DNA from: G963678445 sp963678445
GTDB taxonomy: Bacteria > Hydrogenedentota > Hydrogenedentia > Hydrogenedentales > G963678445
NCBI GenBank assembly: GCA_963678445.1
Contig: OY782877.1
Location: 2,046,001 to 2,110,000, forward strand
Length of the DNA: 64,000 bases
Direction of reading: 5' to 3'
The notes under the pieces were generated by a model. The model was given only the letters and a program-made list of their open reading frames with translations, was not told the DNA's origin and did not search any database. A program made the position numbers and the translations under genes. Shown piece after piece: positions 19,428 to 28,300 of the stretch (the stretch's first letter is position 1; the number at the start of each line of letters is the position of its first letter).

Positions 19428-21017
19428 TCATGAGACGTTTTTCTTCTGAGTGTCCAGCGGTTGAGGTGGTTTCGGCTTGGGTACATAAAAATATTTCGGG
19501 CGTGTGTGCATGCCGGTAACTGTGCGATACACATTCGGTGGGCCGACGGAGAAGTGCAATGGGCGATAGTAGCGCGAAATTTCACGGTTGAAGTGGCGCT
19601 GCGAACCCATCACAACAAGGGCAAATTCACGATTGCGAAATTTCTCTTTAAATTCCTGCTCAAAGGCATCGACATGGGCCGTCCCCCGATCCGCAAACAA
19701 GGCTTTTATCGATGCCAGGGTCACAAATGTTTTCTTGCCAACGTAGGCCGGCAAATAATTGTCGTAGGGGATAAAGACGTCTCCCTCCGTCTGTTCAATA
19801 AGATCCAGTATTCGTTGGCCCGCTTCCCGATCAGCCTTAGTAGGGATTTGCTTGGCGGGGTTATAAATTAGCAAAGCAAATTGCACCAGTAATACGCAGC
19901 ATAAGCCCACGGTAACGGCCTGGCGTTGGCGTGGGGTACGTTGCCGCACACGGTCCAGGATTTCTCCTACTCCAATTCCACTCATTACCGCAATCATAAG
20001 CAAGGCGGGCATATTTACATTCAGATAGCCGCCTACATGAAGGCGAGAGGCCCAGGACATTACGACGGCGCTCAGCGTAACTGCGGAGTAGAATATGAAT
20101 CCGTGCAGACGTGCGCGCCCCATTAGAAGCAGCAGCCCAATACAGGCCATGGCGCAGGCAATGCCATAGGAAGCTGCTAAATCCTGCGTCCAAAAACCAA
20201 TCCAGATTCGCTTCGATATCCCCGGCACACTTACCTGACGAAACAGCCAGTGCACATACCATCCGTCATAATACCAATCCAACGCCCACGTACTACCCCC
20301 CAGCAGCACCGTCAACAGGCCCCCAAGCACGAAAGCACGACGCCAATTGATAAAAAATTCCCCCATCACTATGGCGAGTATAATTACAAGGGAAGACTGC
20401 TTCGTAAAATACGCCAGCGTAAGCATCAGGACAGTGGCGAATACGCCCGCGTATCCTCGCCAAAACCGGTCTGCATATACCCCACACAGCAGGAAGAAAA
20501 CCATCAACGTGTCCACATGGGCCAAATCAAACCAGGCCCCGCCAATTTTAAAAGTGGCAGCGAATAAACCAACAGCGACAATACCGGCGATCGCATTCCG
20601 TGTTTCTCGGCGTACAATGTGGTAAGCCACTACGAAGGAACCCAAAGAGGCGACAAAGGAAATCAAGCGTAGTGAACCTAGGTTTAGTCCGGAGATTTTG
20701 CACATTATCGCTGCAAGGTAATGATACAGAGGTGTATAAATAAAGGGACTGAAATCCATCGAAGGCGCCACATAAATGGGTTTGCCCTCCAGGATGCGCT
20801 CCGCATGCTGCAGCATCGCACCTTCCAGCCACTCCAGATTAAAGGGATACGGAATACGAAAATAGGCGATTACACAATACACCACCACATAAGCCAATGC
20901 TGCGGTAACAGTGAGAAACAACGCGCTTCCCGCTGTAAGAGCAATCAGCTTGTCTTCCACCTTAGGGGAAAGCAGGCCACGGTCATGTGTATGTAAGCCG
21001 ACACGAGAACTGTCCAT
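19428..21017 (-). CDS. Multi-spanning membrane protein, GT-C glycosyltransferase-like
   Basis: About 529 residues with ten or more hydrophobic segments. The N-terminal loop contains PFNLEWLEGAMLQHAERIL and YTPLYHYLAA, the pattern of ArnT/PMT-like (GT39/GT83, GT-C fold) enzymes. In those enzymes an acidic residue in the first periplasmic loop is catalytic. The C-terminal part is soluble. The likely role is transfer of a sugar from a polyprenyl-phosphate donor to an envelope acceptor; this is inferred from topology and motif only. ATG at 21017 is preceded by GAAGG with nine-base spacing; an in-frame TTG at 21026 directly abuts that site and is less likely. Confidence 0.7.
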   Translation of the reverse strand: MDSSRVGLHTHDRGLLSPKVEDKLIALTAGSALFLTVTAALAYVVVYCVIAYFRIPYPFNLEWLEGAMLQHAERILEGKPIYVAPSMDFSPFIYTPLYHYLAAIMCKISGLNLGSLRLISFVASLGSFVVAYHIVRRETRNAIAGIVAVGLFAATFKIGGAWFDLAHVDTLMVFFLLCGVYADRFWRGYAGVFATVLMLTLAYFTKQSSLVIILAIVMGEFFINWRRAFVLGGLLTVLLGGSTWALDWYYDGWYVHWLFRQVSVPGISKRIWIGFWTQDLAASYGIACAMACIGLLLLMGRARLHGFIFYSAVTLSAVVMSWASRLHVGGYLNVNMPALLMIAVMSGIGVGEILDRVRQRTPRQRQAVTVGLCCVLLVQFALLIYNPAKQIPTKADREAGQRILDLIEQTEGDVFIPYDNYLPAYVGKKTFVTLASIKALFADRGTAHVDAFEQEFKEKFRNREFALVVMGSQRHFNREISRYYRPLHFSVGPPNVYRTVTGMHTRPKYFYVPKPKPPQPLDTQKKNVS

Positions 21018-21054
21018 AAAGTACAACCTTCACTACCGTTATAAGCGCACAGAA

Positions 21055-21180
21055 CACTAAGGCGGTCCAGCGACTGCAAGCAAGTGGCCAGCGCCACGCG
21101 CAAGAATTATGGTCCTTACCGTCCCTTACCATCAAAAAAACTTCGTTTTTTATGACAACTTCTCAGATTTTAGTCACTAT
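21055..21180 (+). repeat. Intergenic repeat element, copy A
   Basis: About 126 bases. It starts ACTAAGGCGGTCC, contains a central GGTCCTTACC, then an A-run/TTC/T-run hairpin (AAAAAACTTCGTTTTTT). It ends with ATGACAACTTCTCAG and GTCACTA. It aligns along its whole length with copy B and copy C (52495). With copy B it fills most of the 506-base gap upstream of the RDD cluster. A 60-codon frame beginning inside copy A (21152-21334) is not supported as a gene. Confidence 0.8.
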
Positions 21181-21353
21181 AGTACAGGCACTTTGGGGTT
21201 TCTTCGTAAAAGAGGATAACAACTCCCCGGAACCCTGTCAATTGCAAGCCTTTTTTATGCCAACCGGCATCGAAACAGGCTGGTGCGTTTGCGCAACTTG
21301 CAATCTACGATCTATTTCTGTCATAACAACGTAAACTTGCAGACGAAAACTAT

Positions 21354-21474
21354 ACTAAAGTGGTCTGGCGACCACAGGGCGGTCAGCGTCACCGGCAATA
21401 TTTAGGGTCCTTACCATCCCTGACCGCAGCAAAATTTCGTTTTTTATGGCAGCTTTTCAGATTTCAGTTACTAA
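21354..21474 (+). repeat. Intergenic repeat element, copy B
   Basis: It has the same layout as copy A: ACTAAAGTGGTC start, GGTCCTTACCATCCCTGACC core, AAAATTTCGTTTTTT hairpin, and an ATGGCAGCTTTTCAG tail ending GTTACTAA. Internal pairing is strong (GTGGTC/GACCAC and GCGGTCAG/CTGACCGC). Its ATG is in frame with the following RDD gene, which makes that gene's start ambiguous. Confidence 0.8.
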
Positions 21475-21523
21475 GATTGAGGATTCGAGATTGAGTTTAA
21501 CGCACACAAAAGATCAGGAAGCA

Positions 21524-22147
21524 ATGCCCCTGAGAACGGAAGAAAACCGCACCCAAGACAAAGAAACCCTGCAATGCGCCCTCTGTGGGAAACGCTATAC
21601 CCCGGAAGAGCTGCTGCGCTTCGAGGAACGCTGGATTTGTGCCCGTTGCAAGCCTGTATATTTTCAAATTCTGCAAGAGGGCGCTTCCCTGCCGGAACAT
21701 TTTCATTATGGCGGCTTTTGGATACGTTTTGTTGCCCTCATGATTGATGGTGTTATTTTGCAAATACCCGGTGTTTGTATCAATCTGCTATTGACCACCA
21801 TTTTTCTTGGCGACCCACAGCTCTTTACGGCTAATTCGGAGGAAGACATTCCCCTGTTTGGGTTCTATACGCTATCCGCGTTGCTTTCCTTTACGGTAAG
21901 TACTATTTATTCCTGCTTATTTTTGGGGAAATATGCGGCGACCCCGGGTAAAATGGTTTGCGGTTTACAGGTTATCCGTTCCAATGGCAACCGTATAAGC
22001 TACGGGCGTGCCTTTGGCCGACAGTGCGCCGAGATGCTCAGTCAAATCCTCTTTTTTATGGGCTATCTCATGGCGGCGTTTGATGTGGAAAAACGTGCGT
22101 TGCACGATCGTCTTTGCGATACGCGCGTGGTTTATAAAAAAAAGTGA
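21524..22147 (+). CDS. RDD family membrane protein with N-terminal zinc ribbon (paralogue 1)
   Basis: About 207 residues. The N-terminal part has CALCGK and CARCK pairs, a zinc-ribbon pattern, then HYGGFWIRFVALMIDGVIL, the R..A..D signature that defines RDD proteins. Three hydrophobic segments follow, with the conserved GKYAATPGKM and DRLCDTRVV near the end. Function is not established; RDD proteins are often proposed to be transporters or membrane assembly factors. The start at 21524 has AGGA four bases upstream. An alternative ATG at 21446 lies inside repeat copy B and would add 26 residues. It is the first gene of a four-gene cluster and is paralogous to the next gene. Confidence 0.8.
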   Translation: MPLRTEENRTQDKETLQCALCGKRYTPEELLRFEERWICARCKPVYFQILQEGASLPEHFHYGGFWIRFVALMIDGVILQIPGVCINLLLTTIFLGDPQLFTANSEEDIPLFGFYTLSALLSFTVSTIYSCLFLGKYAATPGKMVCGLQVIRSNGNRISYGRAFGRQCAEMLSQILFFMGYLMAAFDVEKRALHDRLCDTRVVYKKK

Positions 22148-22239
22148 ATAAAACCGCCTGTTGTGGAGTATAGCTTGCAGTATGCAACGCTTTTTTCCTG
22201 GCGCGCAATGCCGGCAGATCGGCATAAGGAGATATTATC

Positions 22240-23061
22240 TTGGATTGGTATTATGCAGAAAATGGGGAGCAGAAGGGGCCGGTAACGGAGGAAACGTTCC
22301 AGGTGCTGCTTGCCAATGGCACGGTTACGGATGAAACACTGGTCTGGCAACAGGGTATGGCGCAGTGGACGGCCTGGGGCGAGGTGCAAACGGTGCAAGC
22401 CGCCTCGGCAACAGAGGATGTGTCCGCGACATCCGTAGAATTGGTGGACAACACTTCGGAAACGGCGCTGGAAAGCAGTGATGGTACACGATGCAGTTTA
22501 TGTGGAAAAATTTATCCTCCGGAGGAAATGCTGCAGTTCGAGGAACGCTGGATCTGCGCTAGCTGTAAACCAAGGTATTTCCAAAGCCTACAGGAAGGTG
22601 CTGCTTTACCCCATCATTTGCACTATGCCGGCTTCTGGATTCGTTTCTTGGCCAAGGCAATTGACGGAATTTTGTTGGGTGTTGTCGGTCTGCTGACCAA
22701 CATGCTAACGTCCCTTCTTGTTTTGGGTGATATACAAATTTATGCAACAGACTATGAAGATGCGGGCGCGTTTTTTCTGCTCACAGGGGTCAATTCCCTT
22801 GTGGGTCTGCTTATAGGGCTTACGTACACTACGTTCTTCCTTGGAAAATTTGGCGCGACACCGGGCAAAATGGCCTGTGGTCTACGCGTGATACGCGCGG
22901 ACGGAAGCCGTATAACCTATTGGCGCGCTTTTGGGCGACATTTTGCGGAAATGCTCAGCCAAATCATCATGTATATCGGCTATCTTATGGCTGCGTTTGA
23001 CGAGGAAAAGCGAGCCCTGCATGATCGCATCTGCGATACGCGGGTGGTGCATAAAAAATAG
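22240..23061 (+). CDS. GYF_2-domain plus zinc ribbon plus RDD membrane protein (paralogue 2)
   Basis: 273 residues, starting at TTG eight bases after AAGGAG. Residues 1-50 (DWYYAENGEQKGPVTEETF, then WQQGMAQW) form a GYF_2 domain, a small module common in bacterial membrane proteins that reads as a peptide-binding fold. A zinc ribbon (CSLCGK and CASCK) and an RDD domain (HYAGFWIRFLAKAIDGILL) then repeat the architecture of the preceding protein closely, so the pair arose by tandem duplication. The last residues (DRICDTRVVHKK) match as well. It is probably co-transcribed with its neighbours, 92 bases downstream of paralogue 1. Confidence 0.82.
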   Translation: MDWYYAENGEQKGPVTEETFQVLLANGTVTDETLVWQQGMAQWTAWGEVQTVQAASATEDVSATSVELVDNTSETALESSDGTRCSLCGKIYPPEEMLQFEERWICASCKPRYFQSLQEGAALPHHLHYAGFWIRFLAKAIDGILLGVVGLLTNMLTSLLVLGDIQIYATDYEDAGAFFLLTGVNSLVGLLIGLTYTTFFLGKFGATPGKMACGLRVIRADGSRITYWRAFGRHFAEMLSQIIMYIGYLMAAFDEEKRALHDRICDTRVVHKK

Positions 23062-23075
23062 GCGGTTGATTTTAT

Positions 23076-23660
23076 ATGGAGCATCCGGATTTGTCATTTC
23101 GTTGCGCCGCTTGCAAGACGCAGCTATCGGCGACAGCAGAATATGCGCAGGAACTTGTACTCACCTGTCCGACCTGCAAAGCACAGAATGAAGTGCATCT
23201 TCTGCCCGCTTTTTTTCAGGAGCAGGAACTGCAACGTGCGGCGGCATTGCAGGCGGAGGAGGAAAGCAGTTGCTTTTTCCACCCCCAATCGCGTGCAGAG
23301 CAGGTGTGTGAGAATTGCGGTCGCTTCTTGTGCCCTGTGTGCGCTATTGCCATGGATCATAAGACGCTTTGTCCGCAATGTCTGGAAAAGGCGGTATGCG
23401 GTAAGAAAACGGTCCGTTTTCAGCAGGATTTCCCCCTTTACGACAGCATGGCGCTTAGTCTCTCTATATTCGCACTAGTGGTATTTTGGCTTGCTCCCAT
23501 TTTTATGCCCGTTGCAGGATATTTCATCTTTCGTCACTGGCGTACGCCGCACGGCATATTACCCCGACGCCGCTGGCGTTTTGTTTTGGCGGGTATTTTT
23601 TCACTACTGTCGATAGCGCTTTTCCTTCTTGTGCTATTTGCCCTAATCATGGATTTCTAA
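23076..23660 (+). CDS. Zinc-ribbon/B-box-like membrane protein
   Basis: 194 residues. Two zinc-binding parts are visible. An N-terminal ribbon has CAACK and CPTCK. A B-box-like cluster has CFFHP, CENCGRFLCPVC and CPQC. These are followed by two or three hydrophobic segments near the C-terminus. Such B-box-type clusters with membrane anchors occur beside RDD genes in many bacteria, but no role is established. The gene starts 14 bases after the previous stop, consistent with one transcript. Confidence 0.7.
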   Translation: MEHPDLSFRCAACKTQLSATAEYAQELVLTCPTCKAQNEVHLLPAFFQEQELQRAAALQAEEESSCFFHPQSRAEQVCENCGRFLCPVCAIAMDHKTLCPQCLEKAVCGKKTVRFQQDFPLYDSMALSLSIFALVVFWLAPIFMPVAGYFIFRHWRTPHGILPRRRWRFVLAGIFSLLSIALFLLVLFALIMDF

Positions 23661-23680
23661 ACGCTGAATCAAGGTGCAAA

Positions 23681-24196
23681 ATGAAAGAGAATTCCTATGT
23701 GCGTCTGCCCGGTCGCCTTCAGGCGGGGTATGGCCTGTTTATCACAGAACGAGAGAAGCTGTTTCTATCTGAAGATACCTTGTTGCAGGTAAAAAAAAGA
23801 GGGTACACTATCCGGTATAAACGCTTTGCATTGAAGGATGTCCAGGCGTTTATCATATCGCCGACGTGGGGACGACGATACCTGTGCGCCTTACTGTTTT
23901 TACTGCTTCTACTCTTCCTCATCCCCCTTTTTTTCATTCCAGCATTCTACATGACGGGTATTCCCGCCAGTTTTTTTATTCTGTTTATTATTGGCATTGT
24001 GTTTGCACTGGGCCCTGTATGTTCTTGCACGGTGGTAACTGCGGCGCAGCAGGAGCGGCTGTCTTCGTTGAGTCGGTTGAAGACTGCACGGCGGGTGGTG
24101 CGGGATTTGGAGGCGCGTATCCAGGCGGTACAGTCCGCCTCGGTGGAGGCTGTAGAAACGGAGGAAGAAGCACCAAAATTTGAGGTGGCTGATTAG
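23681..24196 (+). CDS. Hypothetical two-helix membrane protein
   Basis: 171 residues. The N-terminal about 65 residues form a small domain, followed by two adjacent hydrophobic segments and a charged, probably helical tail (SRLKTARRVVRDLEARI). No known family is recognised. ATG at 23681 has AAGGTG upstream; an open frame extending left overlaps the previous gene in another frame and is not used. It is the last gene of the RDD cluster, 20 bases after the zinc-ribbon gene. The shared cluster suggests a common membrane complex, but this is inference. Confidence 0.65.
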   Translation: MKENSYVRLPGRLQAGYGLFITEREKLFLSEDTLLQVKKRGYTIRYKRFALKDVQAFIISPTWGRRYLCALLFLLLLLFLIPLFFIPAFYMTGIPASFFILFIIGIVFALGPVCSCTVVTAAQQERLSSLSRLKTARRVVRDLEARIQAVQSASVEAVETEEEAPKFEVAD

Positions 24197-24219
24197 AAAC
24201 AACTGTGGTACTATCGAAT

Positions 24220-24390
24220 GGATGGAGGCGCCAAGCGTAAAAAGAACCCGAACGCACTCATGTGTCGTATTCGGGGGGACAGCATGGCGGCCCAAGGCAA
24301 TGCGTGAACCGGTTTCAGGGGAAATCGGTTGGTGATAAGCAGACGTTGCTGAGGGTCGCGAATCCCTCGGAAAACGTCGCAGCAAGGAGG
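24220..24390 (+). ncRNA. Candidate structured leader RNA upstream of the nitrilase-like gene
   Basis: Three strong hairpins lie in the 202-base gap. CCCGAA (24247) pairs with TTCGGG (24270). AACCGGTTT (24307) pairs with AAATCGGTT (24322) over nine pairs including one G-T. GACGTT (24342) pairs with AACGTC (24373), enclosing CTGAGGG / CCCTCGG. The last stem ends five bases before the strong AAGGAGGT ribosome-binding site. It does not match the cobalamin, TPP, SAM, glycine, fluoride or c-di-GMP-I consensus that I can recall. It may be a riboswitch or simply a structured 5' UTR. Confidence 0.45.
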
Positions 24391-24398
24391 TATGTCCT

Positions 24399-25121
24399 AT
24401 GGCAAGAGTGCGTGTATCCTCGGTTCAAATGACAGTGGCCCCCACCAAAAACGACAACCTTCCTCGAATTCTCGACTTTATCCAGAACAGCAATTGCGAT
24501 TTCATTGTCTTCCCGGAAATGAGTCTGACGGGATACAACAATGATTTCAGTGACACGCGCACCCGCGAAGCCTGGCGTCAGATCGCCGCGGCGTGTCGCA
24601 CATCCTATGTATCGGCTATTATCGGCACGGGTGTACGTCATGATGGCCACACTCACATCCAGTCACGCGTCTATTCCGATGCGGGCAACTTGTTGGGTGC
24701 GCAAGAAAAACTGGTGCCCACGGAAGATGATCGTGCATGGTGTCGGCCAGGCGAGGAGTTGCACACGTTTCAGCATCACGATATTACGTTTGGCTGTTTG
24801 ATTGGCAATGATTTATGGGTTGCTCCGGGGCATGGGCCTTATCCCGATCCGCGGTTGACATTTCGCCTGAGCCAGAACGGCGCACAGGTCATTTTCCACA
24901 GCGCATGCACGGGAACCGATCCGGATTACACTGCGTATTATGAGGCCAACCTGAAACTACGGGCACGGGAAGGCGGGTGCTACATTGTGCTGGCCAATAC
25001 CGCCAGTGAAGATGGTGCATTGAATATACCCTCAGGCGTGATTTCACCAATGGGTGAATGGATAGCGCATGCGCCGACAACAGGAGAGCACATCGTTTCC
25101 CATGACTTAGAAGTTGAGTGA
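24399..25121 (+). CDS. Nitrilase-superfamily protein with catalytic Cys replaced by Gly
   Basis: 240 residues with a clear carbon-nitrogen hydrolase fold. Glu40 lies in VFPEMSLTGY and Lys104 in AQEKLVPTEDD, matching two of the three catalytic residues. The third, normally Cys in I-C-x-D, is Gly136 in LIGNDLW (codon GGC at 24804). A Cys lies three residues earlier (Cys133) but is out of register. The protein may be inactive, use another residue, or serve as a binding protein. AAGGAGGT lies just upstream of the ATG. The gene is alone, behind a structured leader and ahead of two hairpins. Confidence 0.85.
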   Translation: MARVRVSSVQMTVAPTKNDNLPRILDFIQNSNCDFIVFPEMSLTGYNNDFSDTRTREAWRQIAAACRTSYVSAIIGTGVRHDGHTHIQSRVYSDAGNLLGAQEKLVPTEDDRAWCRPGEELHTFQHHDITFGCLIGNDLWVAPGHGPYPDPRLTFRLSQNGAQVIFHSACTGTDPDYTAYYEANLKLRAREGGCYIVLANTASEDGALNIPSGVISPMGEWIAHAPTTGEHIVSHDLEVE

Positions 25122-25153
25122 GAATTAGTGCCGCGTTTGCCATAAAGTTTCAT

Positions 25154-25185
25154 GGGGGGGGGGGAGGCGGTCACCTCCCCCCCCC
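25154..25185. other. Homopolymeric G/C inverted repeat
   Basis: Eleven G, A, GG, a six-base loop, CCT and nine C form a very stable stem just after the nitrilase-like gene. It has no T run. Such tracts are prone to slippage and assembly error. Confidence 0.7.
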
Positions 25186-25196
25186 AGCGTAATGAT

Positions 25197-25230
25197 AAAA
25201 TCCTCGCAAAGTTGCGGGGATTTCTTTTAT
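25197..25230 (+). terminator. Rho-independent terminator
   Basis: The stem ATCCTCGCAA / TTGCGGGGAT is followed by TTCTTTT, about 80 bases after the nitrilase-like stop codon. Confidence 0.8.
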
Positions 25231-25385
25231 GATAGGCGCATGCGAAAAAGCCTGTTTCCGCAACCGTAACTTGATGTACTTCAAAAGTCCAGGGCGGAAA
25301 AACGAGCCCGTGAATACATAAAAAGCAGTCGTTTTTCTTTGCTTTTTTCTTTTTTTAAAAAGAAAAAAGAGGAAACTCTTCCGAA

Positions 25386-28300
25386 ATGAATTTCTTCGTC
25401 TTTAAAAAAAAAGGTATTGTCCTGTTTTTTGCGGTGGTGTTGGCTAGCGTTGCCGGGACCGCGTATGCGCGGCAGCGTGCTGTTGAATCTGAAACGATAT
25501 GCACGGATGTGGTTACGCCGCACATTCCGTGGGCAATGCCATTATTGGGCGGTCCTGTTGAATTGTTATTCGTCGCGCCCCGCTTTGCGTTGCGGGATTT
25601 AGCCGAAGTGGCGCAGCGGATGGAGGTGCGGTATGAAAGCGTAGGCGTCTGGGATGCGCAACATCTGGGTTATGACGTGAGTCTGGCGGAGCAGCATCTG
25701 GCGGGCTATGCGCCGGAGGAGGTCGCAGCGCAGTTGCGTGCACAGTTGAAGCGTCCGGGCGACGTGATCGTGTTGGCGGGCTTTGACCTGGCGCAACTTC
25801 CGGATGCATTGCAGGAGTTGCTGCTGGAACGGGTGCGCGAGGGGGCAGGTTTGGTAGTGACGCAGGCGGTGCCGGGGGCGGACACCCGTCTGCGCCGTGT
25901 GCTGGATGGGCTTGAGGAGTTACACATCCCGCTTGGGCGCGGTGTCGCGCCGTGTATGCCTGAAAGTGCGACGGAGCCCGTGCAGCTTCGTACAGGGCAG
26001 TATGGAAAAGGGCGCGTGGCTGAAATTTCTTTTGCCGGGGATCGTGCCGCTACACATTGTCTAATCGCAATGCCCACGGATGTTATGCGCATCTTTCCTG
26101 GCTATCGTGAAAATGCCTATGCACAAATTCTGCGTGTATTGCTTTGGGCGGCGAAACGCACCGCCCCGTGTCAGATTGCCGATGTGGCGTATACAGGGCC
26201 TACAGGCCCTGACGAAGAGGAGATTCCCCCGGGGCAAACGCCGGAATTTGTCCAGGCAATGCGCGATTCGGTTGTGCATCAGCCCATGCGTCCGTATTCG
26301 CTTGCGCTGAATAGACCCGCGCCTAAGCGGTATGAAGTAATGTTGCAGTTGCGCCAGTGGGACACGGAGCGACATTTAGTGTATAGCTCCGAAACCCGTC
26401 TCGCAAAAGGGGCCAGGTTGCATCCTTTCGAGTTACTTGTGGGGCCGGGCAATTATTTGCTGGATGTATGGCTGATGCAGCGTGATCGGGTGGTGGACTG
26501 GTATTCGAAGCCTATTGTGGTGGAGGGGTGGCCGGAATTTGAGGGAGTCAGCTTTTCTAAAAACTACCTTCTGCCCAACGATGTGCTGGATGTTACCTGC
26601 ACGGTGCGTCCCGTTTTTGGTCGTAACCGTAGCGGCACACTGTATGCTCGCGCCATTGATCCGTTGCCTTGCGCCACCACGGTCGATGGACGGCTCTTAG
26701 CGGAGACACACGTTGCCTTTGATCACAAAGGCGGACGTTTCACCTTGCGCCTCCCGTTTTCTGATTTAATCGCGCCGCTGGTGAAAATTGAACTGTTCAC
26801 GACGGCAGGCGAACCGCATCCGATGAATACGCTGGAGATGTGCCGCTCGTTTCGTCGCTATCATTACATGACGGTGCGGCTGCCGCATGGCGAGAATCCC
26901 ACGCCCCAATTGTTCGTCTCAGCACCTACAACTTCAGAGTACAATGCGCGCGGATTTTTAAGCGCTTTGCAGGAACAGGGCGTATCGTTTTGTTCTGCCG
27001 AAGGCACCGAGGCTAACTTGTTTTACACGGCGTTGGGAAACATGCGGTTGCTGCCACAAATTGCGCAGTATACGCCTGAATTTATTCGTGATGGATTTTG
27101 CCGCCAACCGTGTCTGAGTGATCCGGCGTATCTGAAGCGGGAAGTAAGGCGACTGCAAGAAACGGCGCGCACCTTGTGGGCAGGGGGGAGCGCCTGGTAC
27201 TCCCTGGGACAGGAAAATGCGTTAACGTTGGGGGACGAGCATCTTTGTTTTTCACCCTCCTGCCAAGAGGCTTTTATCGCACGCCTCAAAAATCGCTATG
27301 GTGCGCTGGATAAGCTGAATAGCGCCTGGGAGAGTCAGGTTCTGGACTGGTCGGAAATTGTCCCGCCGCCTTATCTTGAAAAGGACACATCGATTAATCC
27401 TGCTCCATATTGGGATTTTCGCGATCATATGGCCCAGACATTTACGGAGTTCCATCAGCTGGCGCGCACTGCGGTACGCCAGGTTGATCCCAAGGCGCAT
27501 GTTGGCTTTCGTGTTCAGGCGACGCAGAATCCCGCACGGGGCTACGACTGGATTGGGCTGGGGCATTCGTTGGATTTCCTTGCGTTGGATCCAAACCCTG
27601 CCTTGCTTGCACAGTTACAGTATTCTCCTGCGCCTGCCCGATCGCTTATGCTTAGCTTTGGCGACCACTACCGCGTGGATGCCGAAGCGCAGGCCCGGTG
27701 GTTGCCATGGTATGCCGCACTGCATCAGATTTCGGGCTTGTGGCTGATGAATCCTTTCGGCGATGTCCGGAATGCTGCACCGCATGCCGCGTTACTACCC
27801 GACGGACGCCCTCGACCTTGGTTCGACAGCTTGCTGGAAAGTTTCAATGCGTTACAGGATGGGTTGGGTGCCTTGCTTTTGCAGGCGGAACGTAGCCCGG
27901 CGACCCTGGCGATTTACACCAATACCCGTTCGCAGCAGTACACGGCACGGGCGTTGAATGTCTCTCTCACGGAGACCCCACTGACGCGTTATGTAAAGGC
28001 GTTGCAACGTGGCGGCTATGCGTTTGACGTGCTTTCGCCCGCCGATCTGACCGCTACTGCGTTGAATCGATATGCCGTGTTGTTACTTCCCGCGGTTAAT
28101 TCCCTGGGGGAGGGGGAGGCGGAGCTGCTGCAGTATTTCGCGGAACGCGGCGGCATCCTTTTGGGCGAAGCACCGGTGGGGGAAATTGATGAGCATGGAA
28201 GATCTCAGGCATCCCCCTTAAAGGTCTTGCTGCAAAAAGAGCCGCATTATTTATGGACGGCGAATTTTTCGACAACGCATTTTCCCCAGGCCCTCTACGA

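Noticed and set aside
21152..21334. 60-codon frame starting in repeat copy A
   Set aside because: No ribosome-binding site, no family match, and its start is part of a non-coding repeat that recurs elsewhere with different continuations.
25154..25185. G/C hairpin as the terminator of the nitrilase-like gene
   Set aside because: No T run follows; the separate stem at 25197 with TTCTTTT is the better terminator.
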